A stretch of DNA of 64,000 bases from the NCBI RefSeq assembly GCF_002113125.1, contig NZ_NEJP01000003.1, positions 186,001 through 250,000 of the forward strand, in the 5' to 3' direction. Source of the DNA: Pseudomonas sp. B20(2017) (lineage in GTDB: Bacteria > Pseudomonadota > Gammaproteobacteria > Pseudomonadales > Pseudomonadaceae). Shown piece by piece: positions 40,102-49,645 of this stretch. Both the position numbers and the translations under genes were made by a program. Under the pieces are notes generated by a model. It was not told the origin of the DNA, searched no databases, and was given only the letters and a program-made list of their open reading frames with translations. Within the stretch, counting starts at the first letter, position 1. Each line of letters starts with the position of its first letter.

Positions 40102-41405
40102 GCGCCCTTCTTGGCCTTGTCAGTGACGGTGGCCTCAGGCGCGGTGGCGGCGGACTTGCCTTGCAGGTGTTCGGTCGGGGTGGTCGGCACATCCTTGCTG
40201 TCGTTGACCACTTCCACTTCGCTGCCTTCCTTCAGGCGGTCGGTGCCTTCCAGTACTACGCGATCACCGGCGGCCAGGCCTTCGGTGATCACGGTGTTTT
40301 CGCCGTCGCTGGCGCCGATCTTCAACTGGCGGATGGTGACTTTCTTGTCGCCGTCCAGCGCGTAGACGAAGGTGCCATTGGTGCCGAACTGGATGGCAGC
40401 CGACGGCGCCAGCACCACACCTTTCAAGGTGTCAGCCAGCAGGTGCACGTTGACGAACTGGTTGGGGAACAGCGATTGATCGCGGTTCTCGTAGCGCGCC
40501 TTGAATTTCAGGGTGCCGGTGGTCACGTCGATCTGGTTGTCGAGGCTTTGCAACACGCCGGTGGCTTGCAGTTTGGTGTCGCCACGGTCCCACGCCTCGG
40601 CCGGCAGCTTGGCGCCGCTGCGGTAGCGGGCAAGCACGGTTTCCAGGCTGTTTTCCGGCAGAGTGAAAGCGACGCTGATCGGCTGGGTCTGGGTGATCAC
40701 CGCCAGGGAAGTCGTGTCGTTGGCCGCCACGAGGTTGCCGACATCGAGCTGACGCAGGCCGACGCGACCGGCAATCGGTGCGCGGATCTTGGTGAATTCG
40801 AGATTGAGCTTGGCGTCGTTGACCGCCGCCTGATTGGTTTTCACGGTGCCGAGGTATTGGCCGACCAGCGCTTCAGCGGTGTCCAGCGTCTGCTTGGCGA
40901 TGCTGTCTTCCTTATACAGACCGCGATAGCGCTCGACATCGACCTGGGCATTTTTCAACTGCGCCTGATTCTGCAGCAAGGTGCCTTCAGCCTGGAGTAA
41001 GGCGTTCTGGTACGGGCGCGGGTCGATCTCCGCCAGCAGGTCGCCGGCCTTGACCATCTGCCCTTCCTCGAAATAGATCTTCACCAGCTCGCCGCCGACC
41101 CGGCTGCGCACATTGATGGTGTTGAGCGCCGTCACCGTGCCCAGGGCCTTGTAGTACAGCGGGAAGTCCCCGGTGACAGCGGGCGCCACGCGCACCGGAA
41201 TCGGCCCGCCCGCCCCGCCGAAGCCCGGACGCATCATCCCCGAACGGCCGGTGTGCCCGGCCTGCGCCTTCTCGCCGCCCTCCTTGTGGGTCGAACCGGC
41301 GGGCCAGAGTTTCCAGCACAGACCGGCAATGACCAGCAGGACAAGCAGGCTCAACAGCCAGCGACGGGAGTTTCGGGAAGACGATTGCATGGAGTGATTA
41401 ACCAT
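40098..41405 (-). CDS. muxA: Membrane-fusion adaptor MuxA (MdtA-like)
   Basis: 435 residues. One N-terminal anchor helix ([19 protein letters not shown]), a glycine-rich stretch, then barrel-sandwich halves ([40 protein letters not shown]) around a coiled hairpin, a beta-barrel domain and a membrane-proximal domain. It links MuxBC to OpmB in the periplasm. The start is uncertain: ATG 41405 and ATG 41390 both lack a clear ribosome site. It is the first gene of the operon; a CpxR-like direct repeat lies 66 nt upstream. Confidence 0.92.
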   Translation of the reverse strand: MVNHSMQSSSRNSRRWLLSLLVLLVIAGLCWKLWPAGSTHKEGGEKAQAGHTGRSGMMRPGFGGAGGPIPVRVAPAVTGDFPLYYKALGTVTALNTINVRSRVGGELVKIYFEEGQMVKAGDLLAEIDPRPYQNALLQAEGTLLQNQAQLKNAQVDVERYRGLYKEDSIAKQTLDTAEALVGQYLGTVKTNQAAVNDAKLNLEFTKIRAPIAGRVGLRQLDVGNLVAANDTTSLAVITQTQPISVAFTLPENSLETVLARYRSGAKLPAEAWDRGDTKLQATGVLQSLDNQIDVTTGTLKFKARYENRDQSLFPNQFVNVHLLADTLKGVVLAPSAAIQFGTNGTFVYALDGDKKVTIRQLKIGASDGENTVITEGLAAGDRVVLEGTDRLKEGSEVEVVNDSKDVPTTPTEHLQGKSAATAPEATVTDKAKKGA

Positions 41406-41471
41406 TGGGCGCGTGGGCTTCTTTTACGGGAGGCTGAACGATAAGCACTGGCAGGGATTTAGCAAAGCAGC

Positions 41472-41499
41472 TTTACCGGCAATTTACCTTCCACTTACG
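41472..41499 (-). promoter_or_regulatory. CpxR-box-like triple direct repeat upstream of muxA
   Basis: On the muxA strand the region reads GTAAG-N6-GTAAA-N6-GTAAA, three half-sites exactly 11 bp apart (+ strand TTTACC at 41472 and 41483, CTTACG at 41494). GTAAA-N(4-8)-GTAAA is the known CpxR consensus, and CpxR control of muxABC-opmB has, as I recall, been reported in P. aeruginosa. The 11-bp spacing suits any OmpR-family regulator, so the regulator named here is inference. Confidence 0.6.
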
Positions 41500-41537
41500 T
41501 TTCAAGGTGTGAGGCAAAACACTGATACACAAATGAA

Positions 41538-41563
41538 AACGGCCTGGACAGGGCCAGGCCGTT
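41538..41563 (-). terminator. Intrinsic terminator of tpx
   Basis: A perfect 10-bp stem AACGGCCTGG/CCAGGCCGTT with a 6-nt loop, followed on the - strand by TTTTCATTT, starting 17 nt after the tpx stop. Confidence 0.8.
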
Positions 41564-41580
41564 AACAATTGTAAAAGCGC

Positions 41581-42081
41581 TTACTTGAGAACGGACAGCG
41601 CCGCTTCGTAGTTAGGCTCTTCTGCAATTTCCTTGACCAGTTCGCTGTGCAGGACGTTGTCGTTTTCGTCCAGAACAACCACCGCACGGGCGGTCAGGCC
41701 TTTCAGCGGGCCGTCAGCGATGGCCACACCGTAGTTCTCGATGAACTCGGCGCCGCGCAGGGTCGACAGGTTTTGTACGTTTTCCAGGCCTTCGGCACCG
41801 CAGAAACGGGCTTGGGCGAACGGCAGGTCAGCCGAGATGCACAGCACCACGGTGTTGGCCAGTTCGTTGGCCTGAGCGTTGAACTTGCGCACGGAAGTGG
41901 CGCAGGTCGGGGTGTCGACGCTTGGGAAGATGTTCAGCACTTTGCGCTTGCCGGCGAAGTCTTTCAGGGTGACGTCGGACAGATTGCCGGCTACCAGGGA
42001 AAAGGCTGGCGCCTTGGAACCGGCTTGTGGCAGTTGGCCGTTGACTTGAACCGGGTTGCCTTTGAGCGTGACTTGAGCCAT
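41581..42081 (-). CDS. tpx: Thiol peroxidase Tpx (atypical 2-Cys peroxiredoxin)
   Basis: 166 residues, reduces hydrogen and alkyl peroxides using thioredoxin. The peroxidatic Cys is in VDTPTCATS (about 58) and the resolving Cys in [10 protein letters not shown] (about 92), both as in E. coli Tpx. N-terminus [14 protein letters not shown] is typical. The start is ATG 42081 with AAGAAGGA upstream; 19 more open codons upstream are not supported. It is monocistronic, ended by the hairpin at 41538-41563. Confidence 0.95.
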   Translation of the reverse strand: MAQVTLKGNPVQVNGQLPQAGSKAPAFSLVAGNLSDVTLKDFAGKRKVLNIFPSVDTPTCATSVRKFNAQANELANTVVLCISADLPFAQARFCGAEGLENVQNLSTLRGAEFIENYGVAIADGPLKGLTARAVVVLDENDNVLHSELVKEIAEEPNYEAALSVLK

Positions 42082-42352
42082 GAACGGAGTCCTTCTTAAC
42101 GTTGTTGGGAAAGCATGCAAGAGGCGGAAGTTAACCACGAAATTGTCCGACGACCTATGCCTGAACTGAAATTGTCATGTGCTGGCACACAGAACTGGAT
42201 ACAACCCTGCGCCTGACGAAGGCAGACACATTCCGAATGAAGGTGATGCTTGTTAAAACGCGAGTCTGCATCTTTTCTTTAACGACCTGTCGATTCCGAC
42301 CCGAGCCGTTCGACTAAGCCATGAATCCCTCACTCACCTGCGGAGAAACACC

Positions 42353-42778
42353 ATGCGCTTCATGATCATTGTCAAAGCCAGCCACGATTCCGAAGCCGGC
42401 GTGATGCCCAGCGAGCAATTGCTGACCGACATGGGCAACTACAACGAACAACTGGCCAAGGCCGGCATCCTGGTTTCAGCCGACGGCCTGCACCCCAGCA
42501 GCAAAGGCGCCCGCGTGCGCTTCAGTGGTGAAAGCCGCAGCGTGATCGACGGCCCGTTCGCCGAAACCAAGGAGCTGATCGCCGGTTACTGGATCTGGGA
42601 CGTGAACTCGAAAGAAGAAGCCATCGAGTGGGTCAAGCGTTGCCCGAACCCCATGCCAGGCACTGAATCGGAAATCGAGATTCGCCAGGTGTTCAGCCCG
42701 GAAGATTTCGGCGCCGAGTTCACCCCGGAGCTGCGCGAGCAGGAAGAACGCATACGCGAGCAGGCCAAAAAAAACTGA
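42353..42778 (+). CDS. YciI/DGPF-domain protein
   Basis: 141 residues with a ferredoxin-like dimeric alpha-beta-barrel fold. N-terminus MRFMIIVKAS and the family motif VIDGPFAETKELIAGYWIW, with conserved His/Asp-type positions around it. Similar DGPF proteins are often encoded next to ECF sigma factors, but none is here. The biochemical role is unknown. The start has GGAG 8 nt upstream (CGGAGAAACACCATG). The charged C-terminal tail is rich in Glu, Arg and Lys. Confidence 0.85.
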   Translation: MRFMIIVKASHDSEAGVMPSEQLLTDMGNYNEQLAKAGILVSADGLHPSSKGARVRFSGESRSVIDGPFAETKELIAGYWIWDVNSKEEAIEWVKRCPNPMPGTESEIEIRQVFSPEDFGAEFTPELREQEERIREQAKKN

Positions 42779-42926
42779 AGCCCCGAATGGAGAACATCAG
42801 CATTTTCTGTACGGCCGGTGGCGACTGAACAGACACGAGGACTTTTCGACGCGAAACAGGTAGGGTGCGCAACATCACAATGCCACCACTGGATCGTGTC
42901 GCGGTTTTTATGGAGTTGTCATCGCA

Positions 42927-44573
42927 ATGAGTTGCTGGACCGTCCTTGGCCTGTCGGCCGACGCCGATGTGCGCACTATCAAACGCCAATATGCCGTCCT
43001 GCTCAAACAGACCCGCCCAGACGACGACCCCGAGGGTTTCCAGCGGCTGCGCGATGCCTATGAGCAGGCGCTGGCGTACAAGGAATGGCAGCAGTATCAC
43101 GAGCAGAATCAGGACGAAGAGCAAGAACAGGGTATTGAAGAATCCTGGGACTTGAGCGGCCTGACCGTGGTCGAGGTCGACGCCCTGCAACTGGCAACCC
43201 GCTCGCTGGACGGGCTCAGCGTTGAAGAGCTCGAACGTCGCCACACCGTCGCCCTCGAACAAGGCTGTGCGCACATCTTCGAGGACACGCTGCTGCATCA
43301 CTGCATCGAACACCCGCAATCCTCCGACAGCTTGGTGGACTGGGCAGTGCCGACCTTTTTCTGGTTCAGCGCCTGGCAACGGCTGGAGCTGGATGAGGAA
43401 TCGATCGAGCTGTTGCTGGCCCGGCAGCGCACGCGTATCACGCAACCGATGCGTGATGCCCTCGAACGCGAAGACGTCGACGGATTCCTCCAGGCTTACG
43501 CCCGCCGTGCGGATTTCAACTGGCTGGCGATTGAACAACATCAGCAATGGTTCAACCGTGCCCTGAGCCAGATGCTGCTGGATTCGCCTTTTTGGTCTCC
43601 CGAGGTATTCGAACGGGTGCGCAGCGGTCAAGGCTGGCACGGCGGCACAGGAAATCCCTGCCCTGACGGCGAATGGCAACGCCTGCTGGCTCGACAAAAT
43701 GCGCCGTTTTTTGTGGCACGCCAGCAACAGCTCGCCCTGGAACCACCCGCCACCCCCGAACACCGCGCCGCCCGCCTGCTGCTGGGCACCGGCTCGTTCA
43801 GCGCCCGCCGCGCACTGGCCCGACGCTTGCGCGAAGAAGACTGGGCGCAGTGCCGCAAGTTGAGTTCGGAGCTGTATGCCAATCACCCCAATGTCTGCGC
43901 GCAGATGCCCGGCGGCACGGCGTTTTTCTGGCGCGACTGGGAGCTGAGTTTCAATGACTGGCCAACCTACGTGGGCGTGGTGTTGGCCTGCCTGATAGGC
44001 GCGTTCACCCATTACATTCCGTTGGGCGCGCGCCTCAGTGGACTGATCAATATCGTCATGATCTCGACCGTGGTGTTTGGCCTGATCGTGGCGGGGCTCA
44101 ATTGGTTGGTGCACAACGCTGCTCATCGCGTATGGCGGCTGGATGACCGGCTCAGCACAAGCCTTTGCCCCGGATCCCTCAAAGACTGGCCGCCGTTCGG
44201 CGTGCTGCGCGACTTCGTGCCCGGTGCGCTGATGGTGGCCGGGCTTGCCTGGTTTTTCGGCCCGATTGCCGGCGTGGTGTATGCCGCAACCCTTGTAACG
44301 TTCGGACTGGTGCGGCGCTGGCAGTCCCGGCCACGGGTGTCCTGGGAAGAGAGCCGACCTGCCGTGAAAGTCGGCGTGACGATCCTCGGGATTGTGGTGC
44401 TGGCCCTCGTGCTCGGCGTGTTCAAGGTGGTCGCCAGCCAAGGCACAGTCAATCGCAATCAGGGCCTGCAACCCTGGGCCGAACGCCTGTGCAGCCGCTT
44501 GCCGGCCACCACCGCCGAATGCAGCGCACCGGCCACCGTTGAACAGTGGTACGGCAAGGAGGCGCGACCATGA
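42927..44573 (+). CDS. Membrane J-domain-like protein with RPD in place of HPD
   Basis: 548 residues. The N-terminal 60 resemble a J domain (CWTVLGLSADADVRTIKRQY, then DPEGFQRLRDAYEQAL), but the HPD tripeptide needed to stimulate Hsp70 reads RPD (QTRPDDDP). A helical middle part follows, then four hydrophobic segments between about 350 and 510 (YVGVVLACLIGAF, IVMISTVVFGLIVAGLNWLV, LMVAGLAWFFGPIAGVVYAA, ILGIVVLALVLGVF). It probably sits in the inner membrane with the J-like part in the cytoplasm. It recalls E. coli DjlB/DjlC. The stop overlaps the next gene as ATGA. Confidence 0.75.
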   Translation: MSCWTVLGLSADADVRTIKRQYAVLLKQTRPDDDPEGFQRLRDAYEQALAYKEWQQYHEQNQDEEQEQGIEESWDLSGLTVVEVDALQLATRSLDGLSVEELERRHTVALEQGCAHIFEDTLLHHCIEHPQSSDSLVDWAVPTFFWFSAWQRLELDEESIELLLARQRTRITQPMRDALEREDVDGFLQAYARRADFNWLAIEQHQQWFNRALSQMLLDSPFWSPEVFERVRSGQGWHGGTGNPCPDGEWQRLLARQNAPFFVARQQQLALEPPATPEHRAARLLLGTGSFSARRALARRLREEDWAQCRKLSSELYANHPNVCAQMPGGTAFFWRDWELSFNDWPTYVGVVLACLIGAFTHYIPLGARLSGLINIVMISTVVFGLIVAGLNWLVHNAAHRVWRLDDRLSTSLCPGSLKDWPPFGVLRDFVPGALMVAGLAWFFGPIAGVVYAATLVTFGLVRRWQSRPRVSWEESRPAVKVGVTILGIVVLALVLGVFKVVASQGTVNRNQGLQPWAERLCSRLPATTAECSAPATVEQWYGKEARP

Positions 44574-45565
44574 CCACGAGAGTAATGTTTTGCGTCGGTA
44601 TTTTCTTCGCGCTGGTAGTGATGGCGCTGACCAGTACGACCCGTCCTTTCCTCCAGATCGATCTCTGGCTGGATGGACGTGATGCGCCGGTCACCGCTCA
44701 GGCCAATGCGCTGAGCCCGGTGATCGCCTGCGTCAACCGGATCGACGTGCAATGGCGAGCGGCCTACGACCGCTACAAGAACCCTCAACCGCCCTTGCCT
44801 CGCGACCAGCGTTGGTTGAAGAACCTCAAGGATTTCGACGACAGTGACGCGTTCAATGTGCGCGACATACAGCGTGATGTCTGCGGTCAGGGCCTCACGG
44901 AAAAACTCGAATTGCTGACCTGGCAACCAGAGCTGGCACGACAGGCCAACGAGTATGTTCGGGCCCTGAATCACGTCACGACAACCATTGCTCCAACGCG
45001 CTTTTACCGAGAGGCGAGTTTCATCTCCGGATCGCAACAGCCCTCCCCTGACGAACTCGCGGCGATCGAGCGCGTGTCACAGGAGTACATCGGCGCTTCG
45101 ACAGCTCTGCGACAAAGCCTGCTGCCGCTCGACGCCGCGCAGCGTCCCGAACAGCTCAAGCTGATCGAAGCGCGTCTGGGCAGAGACATTCACTGGGACT
45201 TGCTGGCGTACATGATTCAGGCGCGAGAGACCGTCGATGTGCTCGACGAAGCGATGAAAAACCGCACCCTGACCCCGAAATTGGTGGCCGAGACCACCGC
45301 AAAGCTGCAACAGGCCTGGAACCGTCGCGCCCCCTGGCTCGCGCCGCGCACGGGGGGATTCCAGAACAAGACCGATGCTGCACGGGATCTGTGGCTGCGC
45401 ATCGGCGAGCCGGGGCAAGACTATCTCGAAGCCTTGAACACGCTGCACACCGACTGGCAGAACCACTCAGAGCCTCAGCGCCTGAGCGAGGACTACTACG
45501 CCGTGACCCGCAGTTACGACGGCTTGCTCAGCCATTACAACCGACTGGCGCGCGCCAGTTTCTGA
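44570..45565 (+). CDS. DUF3829/YiiG-like protein with N-terminal anchor (tentative)
   Basis: 331 residues. One N-terminal hydrophobic segment (VMFCVGIFFALVVMALTS) is either an uncleaved anchor or signal; the rest is hydrophilic and mostly helical. The stretches SPVIACVNRIDVQWRAAYDRY and EDYYAVTRSYDGLLSHYNRL are what suggests DUF3829, which I cannot confirm. It is translationally coupled to the J-domain gene (ATGA, with AAGGAGG upstream), so the two probably work together at the inner membrane. Function unknown. Confidence 0.55.
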   Translation: MTTRVMFCVGIFFALVVMALTSTTRPFLQIDLWLDGRDAPVTAQANALSPVIACVNRIDVQWRAAYDRYKNPQPPLPRDQRWLKNLKDFDDSDAFNVRDIQRDVCGQGLTEKLELLTWQPELARQANEYVRALNHVTTTIAPTRFYREASFISGSQQPSPDELAAIERVSQEYIGASTALRQSLLPLDAAQRPEQLKLIEARLGRDIHWDLLAYMIQARETVDVLDEAMKNRTLTPKLVAETTAKLQQAWNRRAPWLAPRTGGFQNKTDAARDLWLRIGEPGQDYLEALNTLHTDWQNHSEPQRLSEDYYAVTRSYDGLLSHYNRLARASF

Positions 45566-45574
45566 CGCAGTGCA

Positions 45575-45608
45575 CACGCCGGATCGCCCTCAGGGACGAC
45601 CCGGCGTG
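45575..45608. terminator. Two-way hairpin between convergent genes
   Basis: An imperfect hairpin with an 8-bp outer stem CACGCCGG/CCGGCGTG and an inner stem TCG-CC/GG-CGA, in the 49-nt gap between the DUF3829-like and DUF3313 genes. There is no long T-run on either side. Confidence 0.45.
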
Positions 45609-45614
45609 CCGGTC

Positions 45615-46286
45615 TTACTTGGCCTTGAGCTTGAGGTAGGACTGATGCAGATCCGCCGCCCAGCCGTCGATCACGCTTTTCACGTCATCGGCCTTCATCA
45701 CCTGCGAATCGTTTTCCAGCGGTTTGCCGGTGCCCTTGCGCACCACCTGCGCCGCCACCTTATTGGTGCCGCCATCGAGGAACACCGCTTCGGTCGCCAG
45801 GGTGGTTTCCTGATCGCGAATGCCGCTGGCGGTGCTGACCGCTGCCGCCACCAACGCCACCGGAATCACTTCATAGGCATGCAGGCCTTCAGTCTTGCTG
45901 CTGACGGCGGTGATGGCCGCACGTACCACAATCACGCCCGGCCCGGGGCCTGAGGCCAGCGGCAGGGACTTGCCCAATTCACGCTTGAGTGCCTGATCGT
46001 AATAGCTGGTGATGCCGTTGAGGGTCTGCTGCGGAATCTTCACGGTGGGTTGCGGTTTGGGATAGAGCTGGGTCGGTTCGATGTAGACGCTGGTGAATTT
46101 GCCGATGTCGATTTTCGGGTCGATCCACCGCATCACCTCGGCGCCGGACGGCGACTTCGCCTCCTTGAGCTGGCTGTAGTCTTTGAGAAACCCCGAATAC
46201 TCGTCTGGCGCAACGGTTTTGCTGGAGCAGCCCACCACGCCCAGCGTGGCGATACACAAGGTGCTCATCATTACGGCAAGCTTCAT
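45615..46286 (-). CDS. DUF3313-family lipoprotein
   Basis: 223 residues. A signal peptide with lipobox VVGC (Cys about 20) is followed by SSKTVAPDEYSGFLKDYS, typical of the DUF3313 lipoproteins. The sequence has no Asp at +2, so outer-membrane sorting is likely. Later features are RWIDPKIDIGKFTSVYIEP and a moderately hydrophobic Ala/Val stretch near 145-165. Function unknown. ATG 46286 has AGGAG 7 nt upstream. Confidence 0.82.
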   Translation of the reverse strand: MKLAVMMSTLCIATLGVVGCSSKTVAPDEYSGFLKDYSQLKEAKSPSGAEVMRWIDPKIDIGKFTSVYIEPTQLYPKPQPTVKIPQQTLNGITSYYDQALKRELGKSLPLASGPGPGVIVVRAAITAVSSKTEGLHAYEVIPVALVAAAVSTASGIRDQETTLATEAVFLDGGTNKVAAQVVRKGTGKPLENDSQVMKADDVKSVIDGWAADLHQSYLKLKAK

Positions 46287-46365
46287 GCTGTAACTCCTGT
46301 TGGAAGGCCGGATTTATTGCATCAGGAGTTACAGGTATAGCTAAAAGCGCGCCGATTGCGACCCG

Positions 46366-47340
46366 TCACCAGCTCGAAGTTTCCCCACTTCTCAACGCCA
46401 TCTCCCGCCGGCTGTTCGCCCGCATCGCCTTGATCAGCGACACCGTCCCCACCAGCAAAATCGCCGCACCAAACAGAAAATCAATGTTGTACAGCTGGAA
46501 ATCCTGCACCGGCCCCACCAGCACCGTGCGCACCACGCCGATTCCCACCAGCGTAGCGAGGAAGTCGATCCCCGGCTCATCGCGGTAGAACACCAGCAGC
46601 AGCGGCAGGCACAGCACCAGCAGCATCAACAGCACCACGACTTTGAACGAGCCTTTGCGCTCGACGCTGAACGCGCATTCGTGGGGACCGTAGGCCTTGT
46701 AGTCCTCGTCGCGGATCATCGAGTTTTTCTCGTTGATGTAGTCGGCGCGGTTGTATTTCTGGATCGGCGTGAAGGTGTTGGACATCTCCATCAGCGTGGT
46801 GATGTTCTTGAAGCGCAGGTCGATGCGCTCGCTACCCTTGAGGTAATACAGCACCGGTTTGTAGCCGTAGCGATAGGTGTCGAAAGGGAATTCGGTGACC
46901 CGGCCCTGAACACTGATCGGCCGCGATTCGAGTTCGGCAAAGGCGCTCTTGTCGGTCGAGGCAAGGTTGCGGCTCAGGGGCAGGACTTTTACTTGCTCAA
47001 GGAAGATCGGCGTGACGCCGTAGGACCACTGCAACGGTTCCAGGCGCAGACGCAGTTCGTTGCGGCCCAGGTCATAGCGGTTGAAGGTACGTTCGGACAC
47101 CACCACCGCGCCGCTGAGCATGAACTCGCCGCGCAGGTTGTTGGTGATGCGCAGGGTCAGTTGATCCTTGCCCAACAGCGCCGCCTCAGTGTTCGGCGGC
47201 GTGCCGCACCACGCGGTGCTTTCGCCGACGCCACCGAGCTGACCGGCACGGTTTTCGTTGAATACGTAGATGTAACCGGCCCACAGCGTCACCATCAACA
47301 GCAACGCGGTGATGCCCAGAATTTTTTTGCCCGGACTCAC
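46366..47340 (-). CDS. Membrane protein of unknown function (possibly DUF4436-like)
   Basis: 324 residues. An N-terminal helix (ILGITALLLMVTLWAGYIYVF) precedes a large beta-rich soluble part, probably periplasmic (about 30-225), containing VTEFPFDTYRYGY. Two or three C-terminal helices follow (VVVLLMLLVLCLPLLLVFY; FLATLVGIGVVRTVLVGPV; FLFGAAILLVGTVSLI). The FPFD-Y element and layout recall DUF4436, a guess I cannot test. The start is GTG 47340 with GGGAG 8 nt upstream. It lies 79 nt before the DUF3313 gene in the same direction. Confidence 0.6.
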   Translation of the reverse strand: MSPGKKILGITALLLMVTLWAGYIYVFNENRAGQLGGVGESTAWCGTPPNTEAALLGKDQLTLRITNNLRGEFMLSGAVVVSERTFNRYDLGRNELRLRLEPLQWSYGVTPIFLEQVKVLPLSRNLASTDKSAFAELESRPISVQGRVTEFPFDTYRYGYKPVLYYLKGSERIDLRFKNITTLMEMSNTFTPIQKYNRADYINEKNSMIRDEDYKAYGPHECAFSVERKGSFKVVVLLMLLVLCLPLLLVFYRDEPGIDFLATLVGIGVVRTVLVGPVQDFQLYNIDFLFGAAILLVGTVSLIKAMRANSRREMALRSGETSSW

Positions 47341-47426
47341 TGATCAGACTCCCTTCTTCATTCCGTCGTCCAGCCGAAAACCCGCTGGCGACGGGGACTC
47401 TACCAAAAGGCCACCATCGACCCAAG

Positions 47427-47449
47427 GAAAAATCCCCGATTCATCAGGG
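47427..47449 (-). terminator. Intrinsic terminator of the cysI-DUF934 operon
   Basis: On the - strand, CCCTGA/TCGGGG with loop TGAA (one G-T pair) is followed by ATTTTTCC, 20 nt after the DUF934 stop. Confidence 0.65.
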
Positions 47450-47469
47450 TTCTAAGGGTTTCCCCTGCA

Positions 47470-47949
47470 TCAGCGGCGTCTGAACAAGGGGCGCGGCTCG
47501 ATCACCGAGCGCCCGTACAACACGCTCATCCCGGCCAGCCCCTTGAGCGCATCCTCGGCGGATTTGTCCTCGCGCACGGCGAAGCTGTCGAAACCGCACT
47601 GGCGCATGTGGCTGAGCTGGTCGCGCAGTACATCGCCGATGGCGCGCAACTCGCCTTTCCAGCCAAAACGACTGCGCAGCAGATAGGCCTGGCTGTAGGC
47701 GCGGCCGTCGCGAAAGCTCGGGAAATCGAGGGCGATCAGTGGCAGCGAGGTCAGCCATGGCAGCAGGCTTTCGACGCCATCGTCCGGACCGAGCCAGACC
47801 GCATGGGTCGAGGGTGAATCGAGCCACTGGGCCAGCGGTAGAATCAACATCCCCGCGCTGAACTCTGTTTCTGGCGAGCGGATCAGCGTCCAAGGATCAT
47901 CCAGCACGATCCGCGCCCCGCCCGCCTCCATGCGCAGCAGATTGTTCAT
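47470..47949 (-). CDS. DUF934-family protein, partner of the sulfite reductase
   Basis: 159 residues. It contains the family motifs VWLGPDDGVESLLPWL, LIALDFPSFRDGRAYSQAYL, LRSRFGWKGELRAIGDVLRD and QLSHMRQCGFDSFAVR. No metal motif or signal peptide is visible. DUF934 genes almost always follow the CysI-type reductase, and a role in electron supply or assembly has been supposed but not shown as far as I know. The start overlaps the cysI stop as ATGA. Confidence 0.88.
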   Translation of the reverse strand: MNNLLRMEAGGARIVLDDPWTLIRSPETEFSAGMLILPLAQWLDSPSTHAVWLGPDDGVESLLPWLTSLPLIALDFPSFRDGRAYSQAYLLRSRFGWKGELRAIGDVLRDQLSHMRQCGFDSFAVREDKSAEDALKGLAGMSVLYGRSVIEPRPLFRRR

Positions 47950-49619
47950 GCCGGCACCTCCAGCGCTTTCGGGTAGACCCGCTCCTTGAACGGCTCCAGT
48001 CCGATGCGTGCCACGGTATCGACGAACAATTCTTCGGCTTCGCGATAACGCACGAAGGTGCCGATGATCCGCTCGATCACCTGCGGCACTTCAGCGGCGC
48101 TGAACGACGGACCGATGACTTTGCCCAGTGCGCTGTTCTTGCCCTGAACGCCGCCGAGGGTGATCTGGTACCACTCGCTGCCGTTCTTATCGACGCCGAG
48201 GATCCCGATGTTGCCGATGTGATGATGGCCGCAGGCGTTCATGCAGCCGGAAATGTTCAGGCTGATGTCACCCAGATCGTGCAGGTAGTCGAGGTTGTCA
48301 AAGCGCGCCTGAATCGCCTGGGCAATCGGGATCGATTTGGCGTTGGCCAGCGCGCAGAAATCACCGCCGGGGCAGGCAATTATGTCGGTCAGCAGACCGA
48401 CGTTGGCCGCGCCCAGGCCCTGCGCTTTCGCCAGTTGCCACAGCGCGAACAGCTCGGACTTGGGCACATCCGGCAGGACGATGTTCTGCTCGTGGGCGAT
48501 GCGGATTTCGCCGAAACCGAAACGCTCGGACCAGTCGGCCACGGCCAACATCTGCGCATCGGTGACGTCCCCCGGCGGCGAAGTCGGGCCCGGTTTGGTC
48601 GACAGCACCACGCTGGTGTAGCCCGGCAATTTGTGCGGTTGCACGTTGCGCGCGATCCAGCGGGCGAACGCCGGGTTGTCGGCCAGGTGCGTGCCGAAAT
48701 CCAGATCGGTGCCCGCCAGCGTTTGGTAGCTCGGCGGCACGAAAGCACTGGCGACGCGTTGGTATTCATCTTCGGTAAGTTGCGCCGGGCCGTCCTTGAG
48801 GTGTTGCCATTCCTCTTCGACTTCCTTGGCGAACGCCTCGATACCCAGCGCCTTGACCAGAATCTTGATCCGCGCCTTGTACTTGTTGTCCCGCCGGCCG
48901 TGACGGTTGTAGACCCGCAGCACCGCCTCGACGTAGGACAGCAAGTGCTGCCACGGCAGGCCATCGCGGATCTGCAGACCGAGGATCGGCGTGCGCCCCA
49001 GACCACCGCCGACGATCACCCGCAGGAGCATCTGGCCGTAACGCCCCGGGTAAAGATAGAGGCCGATGTCGTGCATCATGATCGCCGCGCGATCCTGCTT
49101 CGCCGAGCAGATGGCGATCTTGAACTTGCGCGGCAGGAACAGGAATTCCGGGTTGATCGTCGACCATTGCCGCAGGATCTCCGCCAGCGGACGCGGATCG
49201 ATCAACTCGTCCGCCGCGACCCCGGCGAAAGCTTCGGTGGTGATGTTGCGCACGCAGTTGCCCGAGGTCTGGATCGCATGCATGTTGACCTGCGCCAGAC
49301 GTTCGAGAATATCCGGCACTTCGTGCAGCTCGATCCAGTTGAACTGCATGTTCTGCCGGGTGGTGAAGTGGCCGTAGCCTCGGTCGTAGTCACTGGCGAT
49401 GCTCGCCAGGGTGCGCATCTGTTCGGCACTCAGCGTGCCGTAGGGAATCGCTACTCGCAGCATGTAGGCGTGCTTTTGCATGTACAGGCCGTTTTGCAGG
49501 CGCAGCGGCAGGAACTCTTCTTCGCTCAACTCCCCGGCCATGAAGCGCTCGACCTGATCGCGAAACTGCGCAACGCGCTCGAACACCAGCGCCCGGTCGT
49601 AATCATCGTATTGATACAT
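47946..49619 (-). CDS. cysI: Ferredoxin-type nitrite/sulfite reductase hemoprotein CysI
   Basis: 557 residues. Six-electron reduction of sulfite to sulfide for cysteine synthesis. The siroheme and 4Fe-4S ligands are visible as CPGGDFC (C-x5-C, about 411) and GCMNACGHH (C-x3-C, about 450), and the siroheme-contacting GYGHFTTRQNMQFNWI lies near the N-terminus. The two-lobed repeat of this family is complete. The start at 49619 has GAGGTGG 7 nt upstream. A REP doublet with very long arms begins only 27 nt before the start codon, so the leader is unusually constrained. Confidence 0.93.
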   Translation of the reverse strand: MYQYDDYDRALVFERVAQFRDQVERFMAGELSEEEFLPLRLQNGLYMQKHAYMLRVAIPYGTLSAEQMRTLASIASDYDRGYGHFTTRQNMQFNWIELHEVPDILERLAQVNMHAIQTSGNCVRNITTEAFAGVAADELIDPRPLAEILRQWSTINPEFLFLPRKFKIAICSAKQDRAAIMMHDIGLYLYPGRYGQMLLRVIVGGGLGRTPILGLQIRDGLPWQHLLSYVEAVLRVYNRHGRRDNKYKARIKILVKALGIEAFAKEVEEEWQHLKDGPAQLTEDEYQRVASAFVPPSYQTLAGTDLDFGTHLADNPAFARWIARNVQPHKLPGYTSVVLSTKPGPTSPPGDVTDAQMLAVADWSERFGFGEIRIAHEQNIVLPDVPKSELFALWQLAKAQGLGAANVGLLTDIIACPGGDFCALANAKSIPIAQAIQARFDNLDYLHDLGDISLNISGCMNACGHHHIGNIGILGVDKNGSEWYQITLGGVQGKNSALGKVIGPSFSAAEVPQVIERIIGTFVRYREAEELFVDTVARIGLEPFKERVYPKALEVPA

Positions 49620-49645
49620 GCAACTGCCACCTCATCAGGAGTTTC

